64,000 nt of DNA from Streptomyces phaeolivaceus (GTDB taxonomy: Bacteria; Actinomycetota; Actinomycetes; Streptomycetales; Streptomycetaceae), in assembly GCF_009184865.1 (NCBI RefSeq), contig NZ_CP045096.1, forward strand, positions 8,618,001 through 8,682,000. Direction: 5' to 3'. Below, piece after piece: positions 39,242 through 48,190 of the stretch; within the stretch, counting starts at the first letter, position 1, and every line of letters begins with the position of its first letter. The notes below the pieces were generated by a model that did not search any database, was not told where the DNA came from, and saw only the letters and a list, made by a program, of their open reading frames with translations. The position numbers and the translations under genes were made by a program.

Positions 39242-39967
39242 ATGAGCGTGACCAGCCGGTACCGGGAGTCCTGGGAGGGGTTCTGGCGGGAGGCCCCCGA
39301 CGAACCGGGCGCGGTCTTCTGGGACGCCGGGCCCGAACGGACCGCGGCCGTTCATCTCGCGCTGTTCGAGCCGTATCTGACCGCCCCCGACCTGCCCCTC
39401 GTCGACCTCGGCTGCGGCAACGGCACCCAGACCCGGTTCCTGGCCGACCGCTTCCGCCGGGTGATCGGCGCCGACCTCTCCACCGCCGCCCTCGACCGGG
39501 CCCGCCGCGCCGACCCCGACGGCCGGGCCGGCTACCGCCCGCTCGACGCGGCCGACAAGGCGGACGCCGAGACCCTCCACGCCGACCTCGGCGACGCCAA
39601 CGTCTATGTGCGGGGCGTCCTCCACCAGTGCGAGCCCGACGACCGGCAACGCCTCGTCGACACCGTCGCCACGCTGGTCGGCGAGCGCGGGCGGGCCTGC
39701 CTCGTCGAACTCTCCGAGGCCGCCAAACCCGTTCTCATGGGCCTCGCGGCAGGTCCGGGCGGCCCGCCCGCCAAGCTCGCCCCGATCTTCCGCCACGGCA
39801 TCGCCCCCGGTGAGGTCTCCGACGCCGCGATCCCGCGCTATCTCGGCGTGTCCGGCCTCGGCCTCGTCGCCGAAGGCGAACTCCCACTGATCACCACCGA
39901 ACACACCGCCGACGGCACCCGGATCGAACTCCCGTCCAGGTGGTACGTGGTGGGACGCACGGTGTAG
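39242..39967 (+). CDS. Class I SAM-dependent methyltransferase
   Basis: A 241-residue methyltransferase. Motif I is LPLVDLGCGNGTQTRFLAD, motif II RVIGADLSTAALDRAR, and VYVRGVLHQCEPDDRQRLVD is the motif IV region. The N-terminal SRYRESWEGFWREAPDEPGA resembles small-molecule methyltransferases of natural-product pathways, but no substrate can be named. Start ATG 39242; a long upstream extension has no convincing homology. A strong hairpin follows. Confidence 0.85.
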   Translation: MSVTSRYRESWEGFWREAPDEPGAVFWDAGPERTAAVHLALFEPYLTAPDLPLVDLGCGNGTQTRFLADRFRRVIGADLSTAALDRARRADPDGRAGYRPLDAADKADAETLHADLGDANVYVRGVLHQCEPDDRQRLVDTVATLVGERGRACLVELSEAAKPVLMGLAAGPGGPPAKLAPIFRHGIAPGEVSDAAIPRYLGVSGLGLVAEGELPLITTEHTADGTRIELPSRWYVVGRTV

Positions 39968-39986
39968 GAGCCGCTCCGGCGGGGCC

Positions 39987-40020
39987 GCGCGCCGCCCCGG
40001 TGGACGTCGGGGCGGCGCGC
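39987..40020 (+). terminator. Hairpin terminator after the methyltransferase
   Basis: Perfect 12-bp arms GCGCGCCGCCCC and GGGGCGGCGCGC around a 10-base loop, placed 20 bp after the stop codon and before the peptidase operon. Confidence 0.8.
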
Positions 40021-40092
40021 CGGTGGGCCGTGGCGGTGAGAGTTATCCACAGGCTTGCCACGGATCGGGCGGGAACGCGTACGGTTCGAGCC

Positions 40093-40926
40093 ATGAAGAT
40101 CCTCATCAGCGCCGACATGGAGGGCGCCACCGGTGTGACCTGGCCGGCCGACGTGCTGCCGGGGACACCGCAGTGGGAGCGGTGCCGCTCGATGTTCACC
40201 TCCGACGTGAACGCAGCCGTGCTCGGCTTCCTCGACGGCGGCGCCGACGAGGTCCTGATCAACGAGGCGCACTGGACCATGCGCAATCTGCTGCTGGAGG
40301 AGCTGGACGAGCGCGCGCGGATGCTCACCGGACGCCACAAGGACCTGTCCATGGTGGAGGGCGTGCAGCACGGCGACGTGGACGGCATCGCCTTCGTCGG
40401 CTATCACGCGGGCGCCGGCATGGAGGGTGTCCTCGCCCACACCTACCTGGCGAACTCGATCACCGGGGTCTGGGTGAACGACGAGCGGGCCAGCGAGGGA
40501 CTGCTCAACTCGCATGTGGTGGCCGAGTACGGGGTACCGGTGGTGCTGGTGACCGGTGACGACGTGGCGTGCGAGGACGCCCTCGGGTATGCGCCCGAGG
40601 CGCTCAAAGTGGCGGTCAAGGACCATGTCTCGCGGTACGCGGCGGTGTGCCGCACCCCGGCGAGAACGGCCGCCGACATCCGCGCGGCGGCGAAGGAGGC
40701 CGCCGCGCTCGCCGTCCGCCACCAGCCGGTCAGGGGCGGCCCGTTCACCGTGGCGCTGGAGTTCGACGCCGAGCACCTGGCGATGGCCGCGACCGTCGTC
40801 CCGGGCGTGACCCGTACCGGTGAACGCAAAGTGGCGTACACGAGCCCGACCATGTACGAGGGAATCCGCACCTTCAAGGCGGTCACCACGATCGTCTCGG
40901 CCGCGGTGGAGGAAGCGTATGGCTGA
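40093..40926 (+). CDS. dppA: M55-family D-aminopeptidase (DppA-like)
   Basis: A 277-residue zinc peptidase. The zinc residues D8 and E10 in ISADMEG, H60 in NEAHW, H105 in GYHAG and a Glu near 131-135 fall at nearly the same numbers as in Bacillus subtilis DppA, and H116 matches the catalytic His. DppA releases N-terminal D-amino acids such as D-Ala. First gene of a tightly packed peptide-hydrolase group; its stop overlaps the next start by 8 bp. Confidence 0.93.
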   Translation: MKILISADMEGATGVTWPADVLPGTPQWERCRSMFTSDVNAAVLGFLDGGADEVLINEAHWTMRNLLLEELDERARMLTGRHKDLSMVEGVQHGDVDGIAFVGYHAGAGMEGVLAHTYLANSITGVWVNDERASEGLLNSHVVAEYGVPVVLVTGDDVACEDALGYAPEALKVAVKDHVSRYAAVCRTPARTAADIRAAAKEAAALAVRHQPVRGGPFTVALEFDAEHLAMAATVVPGVTRTGERKVAYTSPTMYEGIRTFKAVTTIVSAAVEEAYG

Positions 40927-42250
40927 GCAGACAGCACCGGTGGACCAGCGGGCGCTGGACGAGGTCGTCCGGTTCACCTCCGACCTCATCCGCGTCGACA
41001 CCACCAACCGCGGCGGCGGGGACTGCCGGGAGCGGCCCGCCGCCGAGTACGCCGCCGCCCTGCTGGCCGAAGTCGGCATCGAGCCCACCCTGCTGGAACG
41101 CACCGAGGGCCGTACGAACGTGGTCGCGCGGATCGAGGGCACCGACCCGTCCGCCGACGCGCTGCTCGTCCACGGTCATCTGGACGTGGTGCCCGCGCAG
41201 GCCGCCGACTGGACCGTGCACCCGTTCTCCGGGGAGATCCGCGACGGCGTGGTCTGGGGCCGGGGCGCGGTCGACATGAAGAACATGGACGCGATGATCC
41301 TCGCGGTCGCCCGGCACTGGGCGCGCACGGGCGTACGCCCCCGCAGGGATGTCGTGATCGCGTTCACCGCCGACGAGGAGGCGAGCGCCGAGGACGGCTC
41401 CGGGTTCCTCGCCGACCGGCACGCCGGGCTCTTCGAGGGCTGTACCGAGGGCATCAGCGAGTCGGGGGCGTTCACCTTCCACGACGGCTCCGGACGGCAG
41501 ATCTATCCGATCGCGGCGGGGGAGCGCGGCACCGGCTGGCTGAAGCTCACCGCGCGCGGCCGGGCCGGCCACGGCTCCAAGGTGAACCGGGCCAACGCGG
41601 TCACCCGCCTCGCGGCGGCGATCGCCAGGATCGGCAGCCACGAGTGGTCCCTCCGGCTCACCCCGACCGTCCGCGCGGCCCTCACCGAACTCGCCGCGCT
41701 GTACGGCGTCGAGGCCGATCTCGACGACCCCGACGGCGTCGACCGGCTGCTCGACAAGCTCGGCCCGGCCGCCGCCCTGGTCGAGGCGACCATGCGCAAC
41801 AGCGCCAACCCGACCATGCTGGACGCCGGTTACAAGATCAATGTGATCCCGGGGGAGGCCGTCGCCCATGTGGACGGCCGGTATCTGCCCGGCGGCGAGG
41901 ACGAGTTCCGGGAGACCCTCGACCGGCTCACCGGACCCGACGTGGAGTGGGAGTACGAACACCGGGAGGTGGCACTCCAGGCCCCCGTGGACTCGGTGAC
42001 GTACGCCCGGATGCGGGCCGCCGTGGAGGAGTTCGCGCCCGAGGGCCATGTGGTGCCGTACTGCATGCCCGGCGGCACGGACGCCAAGCAGTTCTCGCGG
42101 CTCGGCATCACCGGCTACGGCTTCTCGCCGCTGAGACTCCCCGAGGGCTTCGACTACGCGGCGATGTTCCACGGGGTCGACGAACGCGTCCCCGTGGGGG
42201 CGCTCCACTTCGGTGTCCATGTCCTCGACCGCTTCCTGCGGACGGCCTGA
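40919..42250 (+). CDS. M20-family metallopeptidase
   Basis: A 443-residue zinc exopeptidase. LVHGHLDVVPAQ has the first zinc His and Asp, GRGAVDMKNMDAM the bridging Asp, and FTADEEASAED the catalytic Glu pair; PGGTDAKQFSRLGITGYGF and FHGVDERVP complete the catalytic domain. The dimerisation domain lies between. It probably cleaves dipeptides or N-acyl amino acids. ATG 40919 gives the family N-terminus and couples translation to the M55 gene. Confidence 0.92.
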   Translation: MAEQTAPVDQRALDEVVRFTSDLIRVDTTNRGGGDCRERPAAEYAAALLAEVGIEPTLLERTEGRTNVVARIEGTDPSADALLVHGHLDVVPAQAADWTVHPFSGEIRDGVVWGRGAVDMKNMDAMILAVARHWARTGVRPRRDVVIAFTADEEASAEDGSGFLADRHAGLFEGCTEGISESGAFTFHDGSGRQIYPIAAGERGTGWLKLTARGRAGHGSKVNRANAVTRLAAAIARIGSHEWSLRLTPTVRAALTELAALYGVEADLDDPDGVDRLLDKLGPAAALVEATMRNSANPTMLDAGYKINVIPGEAVAHVDGRYLPGGEDEFRETLDRLTGPDVEWEYEHREVALQAPVDSVTYARMRAAVEEFAPEGHVVPYCMPGGTDAKQFSRLGITGYGFSPLRLPEGFDYAAMFHGVDERVPVGALHFGVHVLDRFLRTA

Positions 42251-44272
42251 GTGACGGCACACGGGGGAACACACGGGGGACCAAAGGAAATGGGGGACAA
42301 GGTGCAGACCCTGGCGTACGGTTCATGGCCCTCGCCGATCGACGCGGCGCTCGCCGCCGCGCACGACGGGCATCCCGAGTCCGTCGGCTTCGTCGGCGAC
42401 GAGGCGTGGTGGACCGAGCCCCGGCCCACCGAGGGCGGCCGGCGCACCCTGGTGCGGCGCACGGCCGACGGCACGGAGGAGTCGGTGCTGCCGGCCCCGT
42501 GGAACGTGCGCAGTCGGGTCATGGAGTACGGCGGCCAGGCCTGGGCCGGCCTGATGCGGGACACCGGCCCCCTCGTGGTCTTCGTGAACTTCGCCGACCA
42601 GCGCCTCTACCGCCACGAACCCGGCGGCGAGCCCCGCCCGCTCACCCCGGTGTCGTCGGTGGGCGGCGGACTGCGCTGGGTGGACCCGAGGCCGCACCCG
42701 GAGCGGGACGAGGTGTGGTGCGTCCTGGAGGAGTTCACCGGGGAGGGCCCCACCGACGTCCGCCGGGTCGTCGCCGCGGTGCCGCTGGACGGCTCGGCGG
42801 CCGAGGACCGGGACGCCGTACGCGAACTCACCGACGACAGCCACCGGTTCGTCACCGGCCCCCGGCTCTCCCCGGACGGCCGCCGCGCCGCCTGGCTGGG
42901 CTGGGACCATCCTCGGATGCCCTGGGACGGCACCTCGCTGCTGGTCGCCGAGGTGACCGGGGACGGCCTGCTGGGCGAGCCCCGGACCGTCGCGGGCGGC
43001 CCGGAGGAGTCCGTCGCCCAGGTCGAATGGGCCGCCGACGGCACCCTCGTCCACTCCAGCGACACCACCGGCTACTGGAACCTCTACCGCCTCGACCCCG
43101 ACAGCGGCGAGCGCACGGCACTGTGCGCCCGCGAGGAGGAGTTCGGCGGACCGCTGTGGAAGGTCGGCTCCCGCTGGTTCGCGCTGCTCGACGACGGGCT
43201 CGCCGCCGTGGTGCACGGCCGGGGCGCCACCGCGCTCGGCATCCTCGACCTGGACACCGGCCAGGTCGTCGACGCGGCCGGACCCTGGACCGAGTTCGCC
43301 CCCTCGCTCGCCGCGCGGGGCAGCCGGGTCATCGGCATCGGGGCCAGCCCCCGCAGCGCGTACGAGGTGGTCGAGCTGGACGCCGCCACCGGCGAGGCCC
43401 GGGTGATCGGCGCCGCGCACGACGACCCGGTGGACCCCTCCCACTACCCAGAACCTCAGATCCGCAGCTTCCTCGGCCCCGCCGGACGCGAGATCCACGC
43501 CCATGTCTACCCGCCGCACAACCCGGGCGCCGTCGCCTTCAGCACCGAACTGCCGCCGTACGTCGTCTGGGCGCACGGCGGACCCACCGGCCGCGCGCCC
43601 CTCGTCCTCGACCTGGCGATCGCCTACTTCACCTCACGCGGCATCGGGGTCGCCGAGGTCAACTACGGGGGGTCCACCGGATACGGGCGGGAGTACCGCA
43701 ACCGGCTGCGCGAGCAGTGGGGCGTCGTCGATGTCGAGGACTGCGCGGCGGTCGCGCTCGCCCTCGCCGACGAGGGCACCGCCGACCGGACCAGGCTGGC
43801 CATCCGGGGCGGCAGCGCGGGCGGCTGGACCGCCGCCGTCTCCCTCACCACCACCGACGTCTACGCCTGCGGGACGATCCTGTACCCCATCCTCGACCTC
43901 ACGAACTGGGGGTCGGGGGAGACCCATGACTTCGAATCCCAGTATCTGGAGAGCCTGGTGGGGCCCCTGGCCGAGGAACCGATGCGCTATGCGGAGCGGT
44001 CGCCCAGTGAGCACGCCGACCGGATCACCGCGCCCTTCCTGCTGCTCCAGGGCCTCGACGACGTGATCTGCCCGCCCGCGCAGTGCGAGCGTTTCCTGGC
44101 CCGGCTGGAGGAGCGGCGGGTGCCGCACGCCTACATCGCCTTCGAGGGGGAGGGGCACGGCTTCCGCCGGGCGGAGACGACCGTGCGGGTCCTGGAGGCG
44201 GAGCTGTCGCTGTACGCGCAGGTCTTCGGGTTGAATCCTCCGGGAATCCCGAATTTGGAGCTCACCAAGTGA
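42251..44272 (+). CDS. S9-family prolyl-oligopeptidase-like serine peptidase
   Basis: A 673-residue protein with an N-terminal beta-propeller (about 1-400) and C-terminal alpha/beta hydrolase. The catalytic triad is S522 in GGSAGGW, Asp in LQGLDDVICPP and His in EGEGHGF. PYVVWAHGGPTGRAP and GVAEVNYGGSTGYGREYRNR are typical of the acylaminoacyl-peptidase branch. No signal peptide, so cytoplasmic. GTG 42251 directly follows the M20 stop; ATG 42290 is an alternative. Confidence 0.92.
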   Translation: MTAHGGTHGGPKEMGDKVQTLAYGSWPSPIDAALAAAHDGHPESVGFVGDEAWWTEPRPTEGGRRTLVRRTADGTEESVLPAPWNVRSRVMEYGGQAWAGLMRDTGPLVVFVNFADQRLYRHEPGGEPRPLTPVSSVGGGLRWVDPRPHPERDEVWCVLEEFTGEGPTDVRRVVAAVPLDGSAAEDRDAVRELTDDSHRFVTGPRLSPDGRRAAWLGWDHPRMPWDGTSLLVAEVTGDGLLGEPRTVAGGPEESVAQVEWAADGTLVHSSDTTGYWNLYRLDPDSGERTALCAREEEFGGPLWKVGSRWFALLDDGLAAVVHGRGATALGILDLDTGQVVDAAGPWTEFAPSLAARGSRVIGIGASPRSAYEVVELDAATGEARVIGAAHDDPVDPSHYPEPQIRSFLGPAGREIHAHVYPPHNPGAVAFSTELPPYVVWAHGGPTGRAPLVLDLAIAYFTSRGIGVAEVNYGGSTGYGREYRNRLREQWGVVDVEDCAAVALALADEGTADRTRLAIRGGSAGGWTAAVSLTTTDVYACGTILYPILDLTNWGSGETHDFESQYLESLVGPLAEEPMRYAERSPSEHADRITAPFLLLQGLDDVICPPAQCERFLARLEERRVPHAYIAFEGEGHGFRRAETTVRVLEAELSLYAQVFGLNPPGIPNLELTK

Positions 44273-45207
44273 CACCCGTGACACCACTGACCAGACCTGC
44301 CCGTCTCACCCCCGGTGACCGGGTGGCCGTCGTCGCGCCCAGCGGGCCGGTGCCGGAGGAGCGGCTCAGCGCCGGGCTGGACATTCTGCGCGGCTGGGAC
44401 CTGGACCCCGTGGTCGCGCCGCGCACACTGGACCGGCACCCCGAGTTCCCCTACCTCGCGGGCACGGACGCCGACCGGGCCGCCGACTTCCAGGCCGCCT
44501 GGTGCGACCCGTCGGTGTCCGCCGTGCTCTGCGCCCGCGGCGGATACGGCGTGCAGCGCATGGTCGACCTGCTCGACTGGGACGCCGTCCGGGCCGCGGG
44601 CCCCAAGGCGCTCGTCGGGTTCAGCGACATCACCGCCCTGCACGAGGCGTTCGCCACCCGGGCCGGACTGGTCACGCTGCACGGCCCCATGGCCGCGGGC
44701 GTCGACTTCATCAAGAACGGCCGGGCCCAGGACCATCTGCGGGCCACCCTGTTCGCCCCCGAGACCGTCCGCACGATCCGGGCCGCCGAGGGCAGCACCG
44801 CCCTGATACCCGGCCGCGCCCGGGGAGTGCTGCTCGGCGGCTGCCTCTGCCTGCTCGCCGCCGAGCTGGGCAACCCCCACGCCCGGCCCTCCGCCCGGGG
44901 CGCCCTGCTCTGCCTGGAGGACGTCGGAGAGGAGACCTACCGCCTCGACCGCTATCTGACCCAGCTCCTGCGCGCGGGCTGGTTCGACGGTGTCGCCGGT
45001 GTCGTCCTCGGCTCCTGGGCGGAGTGCGACCCGTACGAGAAGGTGCGGGCGCTGCTCGTGGACCGGCTCGGCGGGGTCGGGGTGCCGGTGGTGGAGGAGT
45101 TCGGGTTCGGGCACGGGGAGGGGGCGCTGACGATCCCGTTCGGGGTGACGGCGGAGCTGGACACCGAGGCGGGCACGCTGACGCTGGACGAGCCGGCGCT
45201 GACCTGA
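44269..45207 (+). CDS. ldcA: S66-family LD-carboxypeptidase
   Basis: A 312-residue cytoplasmic peptidase. VAVVAPSGPV is the N-terminal motif; ARGGYGVQRM holds the region around the nucleophile loop, VGFSDITALHEAF carries the Ser candidate, LLGGCLCLLAAELG and the Glu of LCLEDVGEETYRLDR supply the remaining active-site elements. LdcA removes the terminal D-Ala from muropeptides. GTG 44269 overlaps the S9 stop (GTGA) with GGAG upstream. Together with the M55 peptidase it suggests peptidoglycan-peptide salvage. Confidence 0.9.
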   Translation: MTPVTPLTRPARLTPGDRVAVVAPSGPVPEERLSAGLDILRGWDLDPVVAPRTLDRHPEFPYLAGTDADRAADFQAAWCDPSVSAVLCARGGYGVQRMVDLLDWDAVRAAGPKALVGFSDITALHEAFATRAGLVTLHGPMAAGVDFIKNGRAQDHLRATLFAPETVRTIRAAEGSTALIPGRARGVLLGGCLCLLAAELGNPHARPSARGALLCLEDVGEETYRLDRYLTQLLRAGWFDGVAGVVLGSWAECDPYEKVRALLVDRLGGVGVPVVEEFGFGHGEGALTIPFGVTAELDTEAGTLTLDEPALT

Positions 45208-45253
45208 CGGTCCTCGCCGGGCGCGTCCCGGCGGCTCGCGTCATCCTGGAGGT

Positions 45254-45502
45254 ATGAGCCCGAAGACACAGGAACGGGTCGGGACGCACGGACGCAAGCG
45301 ATGGGGCGAGCTGCTGACACCCGGCAGGGTCGTCGTGGGGCTCCTCGCGATCCTCGCGCTCGTCTTCGTCTTCCAGAACACCCAGAGCACCGAGATCCGG
45401 CTGCTGGTCTCCGAGGTCACCATGCCCCTGTGGCTGGCCCTGCTGGGGACCGGCCTGGTCGGGGCGGTGTGCGGGGCGTACGTGATGCGACGGCGCAGGT
45501 GA
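45254..45502 (+). CDS. LapA-domain small membrane protein
   Basis: An 82-residue protein with two transmembrane helices, VVVGLLAILALVFVFQNTQ and PLWLALLGTGLVGAVCGAYV, separated by STEIRLLVSEVTM. This is the LapA (DUF1049) pattern, including the conserved FxxQN at the end of helix 1. The ends are basic and cytoplasmic. Its role in actinomycetes is unknown. It follows the S66 gene by 46 bp and may belong to the same mRNA. Confidence 0.88.
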   Translation: MSPKTQERVGTHGRKRWGELLTPGRVVVGLLAILALVFVFQNTQSTEIRLLVSEVTMPLWLALLGTGLVGAVCGAYVMRRRR

Positions 45503-45541
45503 CGTCCGCGCCGACGCGGCGCGGCGACGTACCGTGGCGGG

Positions 45542-46099
45542 GTGTCCGAGAACGTGCGTCACCTCATCGAAGGCCCCCGCGTCGGGATACGGCACTTCAC
45601 CGCCGCCGACGCGTCCGAGTTCACCGTGCGGGCACGGGAGAGCAAGGCCCTGCACCAGCCGTGGCTGTTCCCGCCGATCACGGCCACCGCGTACACCGCC
45701 TACGCGGGGCGGCTCATCGAGGACCCGACGAAGGCCGGGTTCCTGGTGTGCGAGAGGGACGGCGGGGGCATCGCCGGGTTCATCAACATCAACAACATCG
45801 TGGAGGGCGGCTTCCAGAGCGGCGCCCTCGGCTACGGGGCCTTCGCGCACGCCGCCGGGCGGGGGCTGATGGCCGAGGGGCTCGGGCTGGTCGTCGAATA
45901 CGCGTTCACCTTCATGGGGCTGCACCGGCTGGAGATCAATGTGCAGCCCGGGAACGCCGCGTCCATCGCCCTCGCCCAGCGCTGCGGGTTCCGGCTGGAG
46001 GGGTTCTCGCCGGACTTCCTGTTCATCGACGGGGCATGGCGTGACCACCAGCGGTGGGCGCTCACGACAGAGATGAAACGCCCCACCCGGCCGGAATGA
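45542..46099 (+). CDS. RimJ/RimL-type GNAT acetyltransferase
   Basis: A 185-residue GNAT protein. GPRVGIRHFTAADASEFTVR is the usual start, IAGFININNIVEGGFQSGAL the central beta region, and GRGLMAEGLGLVVEYAFTFM plus LHRLEINVQPGNAASIALAQ with RCGF the acetyl-CoA and C-terminal motifs of the RimJ/RimL group, which acetylates N-termini or small amines. GTG start; 39 bp after the LapA gene. Confidence 0.9.
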   Translation: MSENVRHLIEGPRVGIRHFTAADASEFTVRARESKALHQPWLFPPITATAYTAYAGRLIEDPTKAGFLVCERDGGGIAGFININNIVEGGFQSGALGYGAFAHAAGRGLMAEGLGLVVEYAFTFMGLHRLEINVQPGNAASIALAQRCGFRLEGFSPDFLFIDGAWRDHQRWALTTEMKRPTRPE

Positions 46100-46145
46100 T
46101 CCATTCCCGTCCCGGCGGGCGGTCGGGTCCCACAGGATGAGAGCC

Positions 46146-47042
46146 ATGCGCAGCATCGTCGTTGTGGACGCCCCCTCCAACCTCGGCCTCCGGCCGCCCG
46201 CCCCCGGTACCGTGCCCGGCTGCCACAAGCTGGCCGGTGCCCTGCGTGAACAGGGCATCGTGCGCCGGCTCGGCGCGCTGGAGGGCGGGGTGGTGGTGCC
46301 GCCGCGCTACGACCGCGGGGACTGGCGGGAGGGCGACGGTGTCTTCAACGCCGCCGCGATCGCCTCGTACACGCGCCGGCTCGCCGACCGGATCGAACGG
46401 CACGTCCGGGCCGGTGAGCTGCCCGTCGTCCTGGGCGGGGACTGTTCGATCCAGCTCGGTGCCTCGCTCGCGCTGCGGCGGATCGGACGGTACGGACTGG
46501 TCGCGCTCGACGCGTCCGCCGACTTCCGGCACCCGGGCAACTCCGACGGCGTGGGCGCGGCCGGCGGCGAGGAACTGGCGCTCGCCACCGGGCGCGGACA
46601 GCCGGACCTGACCGATCTGGAGGGCCTCGGGCCCTACCTGCGCGACGAGGACGTACGCCTCTTCGGCATCCGCGACGAGTTCGAGGACGACCGCGCCGAG
46701 CTGGCCGCGCTGAAGATCCCCGTGGTGACGGTCGGCGATCTGCGGACCTGGGGCGCGGACGATCTCGCCCGGGTCACCGCTCAGAGCTTCGAGACGCCCG
46801 AACTCGGCGGTTTCTGGGTGCACCTGGACGCCGACGTCCTCGACCCGTCCGTCATGCCCGCCGTCGACAGCCCCGACCCCGACGGCCTCCTCCCCGACGA
46901 ACTGACCGCGCTGCTCGCCCCGTTGGTCCGCTCACCGCACTGCGTCGGCCTCAACATCACGATCTACGACCCCGATCTGGACCCCGACGGCACGGCGGGC
47001 GCGCTGCTCACGGACCTCGTGGTGGCCGCGTTCGGCCGGTGA
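46146..47042 (+). CDS. Arginase/ureohydrolase-fold protein with altered metal site
   Basis: A 298-residue arginase-fold protein (ATG 46137 is also in frame). The second and fifth motifs are recognisable: LGGDCSIQLG and HLDADVLDPSVMPAVDSPDP (D228, D230 intact). However the first metal His of GGDHS is Cys100, and the DAHxD motif reads DASAD at 122-126, so its His is Ser. Active arginases and agmatinases need both His for the Mn pair. Either a single or different metal is used, or the protein is non-catalytic. The substrate cannot be assigned. Confidence 0.85.
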   Translation: MRSIVVVDAPSNLGLRPPAPGTVPGCHKLAGALREQGIVRRLGALEGGVVVPPRYDRGDWREGDGVFNAAAIASYTRRLADRIERHVRAGELPVVLGGDCSIQLGASLALRRIGRYGLVALDASADFRHPGNSDGVGAAGGEELALATGRGQPDLTDLEGLGPYLRDEDVRLFGIRDEFEDDRAELAALKIPVVTVGDLRTWGADDLARVTAQSFETPELGGFWVHLDADVLDPSVMPAVDSPDPDGLLPDELTALLAPLVRSPHCVGLNITIYDPDLDPDGTAGALLTDLVVAAFGR

Positions 47043-47084
47043 CACCCACCCGGCGTGCGCCGGCATTCACCGGTGTTCGCCGGT

Positions 47085-47438
47085 TCATCCGGTCGACCGG
47101 CGGTCCGCGTACTCGTAGACCGAGCCGTCGGGGTGCACCGCGATGAGATTGCGGCCGACGGGAGTGGGGATCGGACCGGCCAGGACCTGGGCGCCGGAGG
47201 CGGTGAGGACCTGGTTGGCCTCGTCGACGTCCTCGACCGCGAGGGTGGCGGTCACCTTCCGCAGGACCTCCAACTCCGACTCCGGGCCGCTCATCAGCAG
47301 GAAGCAGCCGACGGCGGCCACTTGGACGCCACCGCGTTCGAAACGCATCGCCGGTCCGCCCGAGAGTCTCTCGTAGAACGGGACCGCGGCTTCCAGGTCG
47401 TCGACGCAGATGCGGAGCGTGGTGCCGAGAATCTCCAT
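47085..47438 (-). CDS. VOC-family (glyoxalase/bleomycin-resistance fold) protein
   Basis: A 117-residue single VOC domain: GTTLRICVDDLEAAVPFYER is the first beta-alpha-beta unit and VEDVDEANQVLTASGAQVL with NLIAVHPDGSVYEYAD the second. The final Glu of VYEYAD fits a metal ligand. Substrate unknown. It is alone on the minus strand between two plus-strand genes. Confidence 0.87.
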   Translation of the reverse strand: MEILGTTLRICVDDLEAAVPFYERLSGGPAMRFERGGVQVAAVGCFLLMSGPESELEVLRKVTATLAVEDVDEANQVLTASGAQVLAGPIPTPVGRNLIAVHPDGSVYEYADRRSTG

Positions 47439-47505
47439 GGGGAAAGCCTAGTTGGGGCCGGCCCGCACCGCGTTACTCGGGCACCGGCAGGGGTACCCGG
47501 GCGCG

Positions 47506-48015
47506 ATGGACCGCTTGGATCATCGGGAACAACTGGACAAGCACCTGGCCGACGAACTGGCGCGGGTGGCGCGCGAGACCATCCGCGACGAACTGCGGCA
47601 GCAGACCCGCAAACAGCGTCGCAGGGCCGCGCTGTACGCCGGGTCGGGGGCGCTCGCCCTGTACGCGGGTGCCGCTCTGGCGCTGGCCCTCGGTCTGGCA
47701 CTCTCGCTGGGCGTGCCCGACTGGGCCGCCGCCCTGATCACCGCCGTCGTGCTCGGCGCGGCGGCGTATCTGTTGCGGGGCGCGGCGCGGCCTTCCGCGT
47801 CCCGGCCGACGGCCGGGCGCGAGGGAGAAGCCGCGGCAGAACACGCGGCGGGCCGTGACCGGGTGCCCGGCGGTACGGCTCCGGGGACGCCCCCGGGCGG
47901 GACGGGCCCGGCCGGCTATCCGCCGGTGCCGCCCGTGGCCCCCGCCCCCGGTGGTGCGACCGGCGCCGCGCCGCAGGTCGGAGTCGACCCCCACGAGCCG
48001 CCCCGGGACCGCTGA
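47506..48015 (+). CDS. Holin-like small membrane protein (actinobacterial Holin-X / DUF1469 type)
   Basis: A 169-residue protein. A charged N-terminal helix (about 1-40, LADELARVARETIRDELRQQ) precedes two membrane helices, ALYAGSGALALYAGAALALA and AALITAVVLGAAAYLLRG, then a Pro/Gly-rich cytoplasmic tail. This matches small membrane proteins annotated as phage holin family, but no phage genes are nearby and lysis function is not implied. The ATG at 47506 precedes the charged helix. Confidence 0.78.
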   Translation: MDRLDHREQLDKHLADELARVARETIRDELRQQTRKQRRRAALYAGSGALALYAGAALALALGLALSLGVPDWAAALITAVVLGAAAYLLRGAARPSASRPTAGREGEAAAEHAAGRDRVPGGTAPGTPPGGTGPAGYPPVPPVAPAPGGATGAAPQVGVDPHEPPRDR

Positions 48016-48190
48016 GCGGAGGGCTCCCCCCGTCGCACGGCCCCGTCGCGGTCGCGGGCCGGGAGGCCGGCCGTCGCAGTGGAAACCCGTGGACGTTCCG
48101 GCGGCCGACCGGTTTGGGCGCCGTGGCCGGGGGGACGCGGAAGGCTCGTACGTTCACCGACCGCAGGCGCGACCCCGTCGGAGGCGAACC

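Noticed and set aside
36403..39243. A 946-codon minus-strand frame over the SpoIIE-type gene
   Set aside because: Antisense shadow without motifs; the plus-strand frame has five clear domains.
47506..48015. Holin-like protein as a sign of prophage
   Set aside because: No integrase, structural, lysin or attachment sequence nearby; such membrane proteins are ordinary chromosomal genes in Streptomyces.
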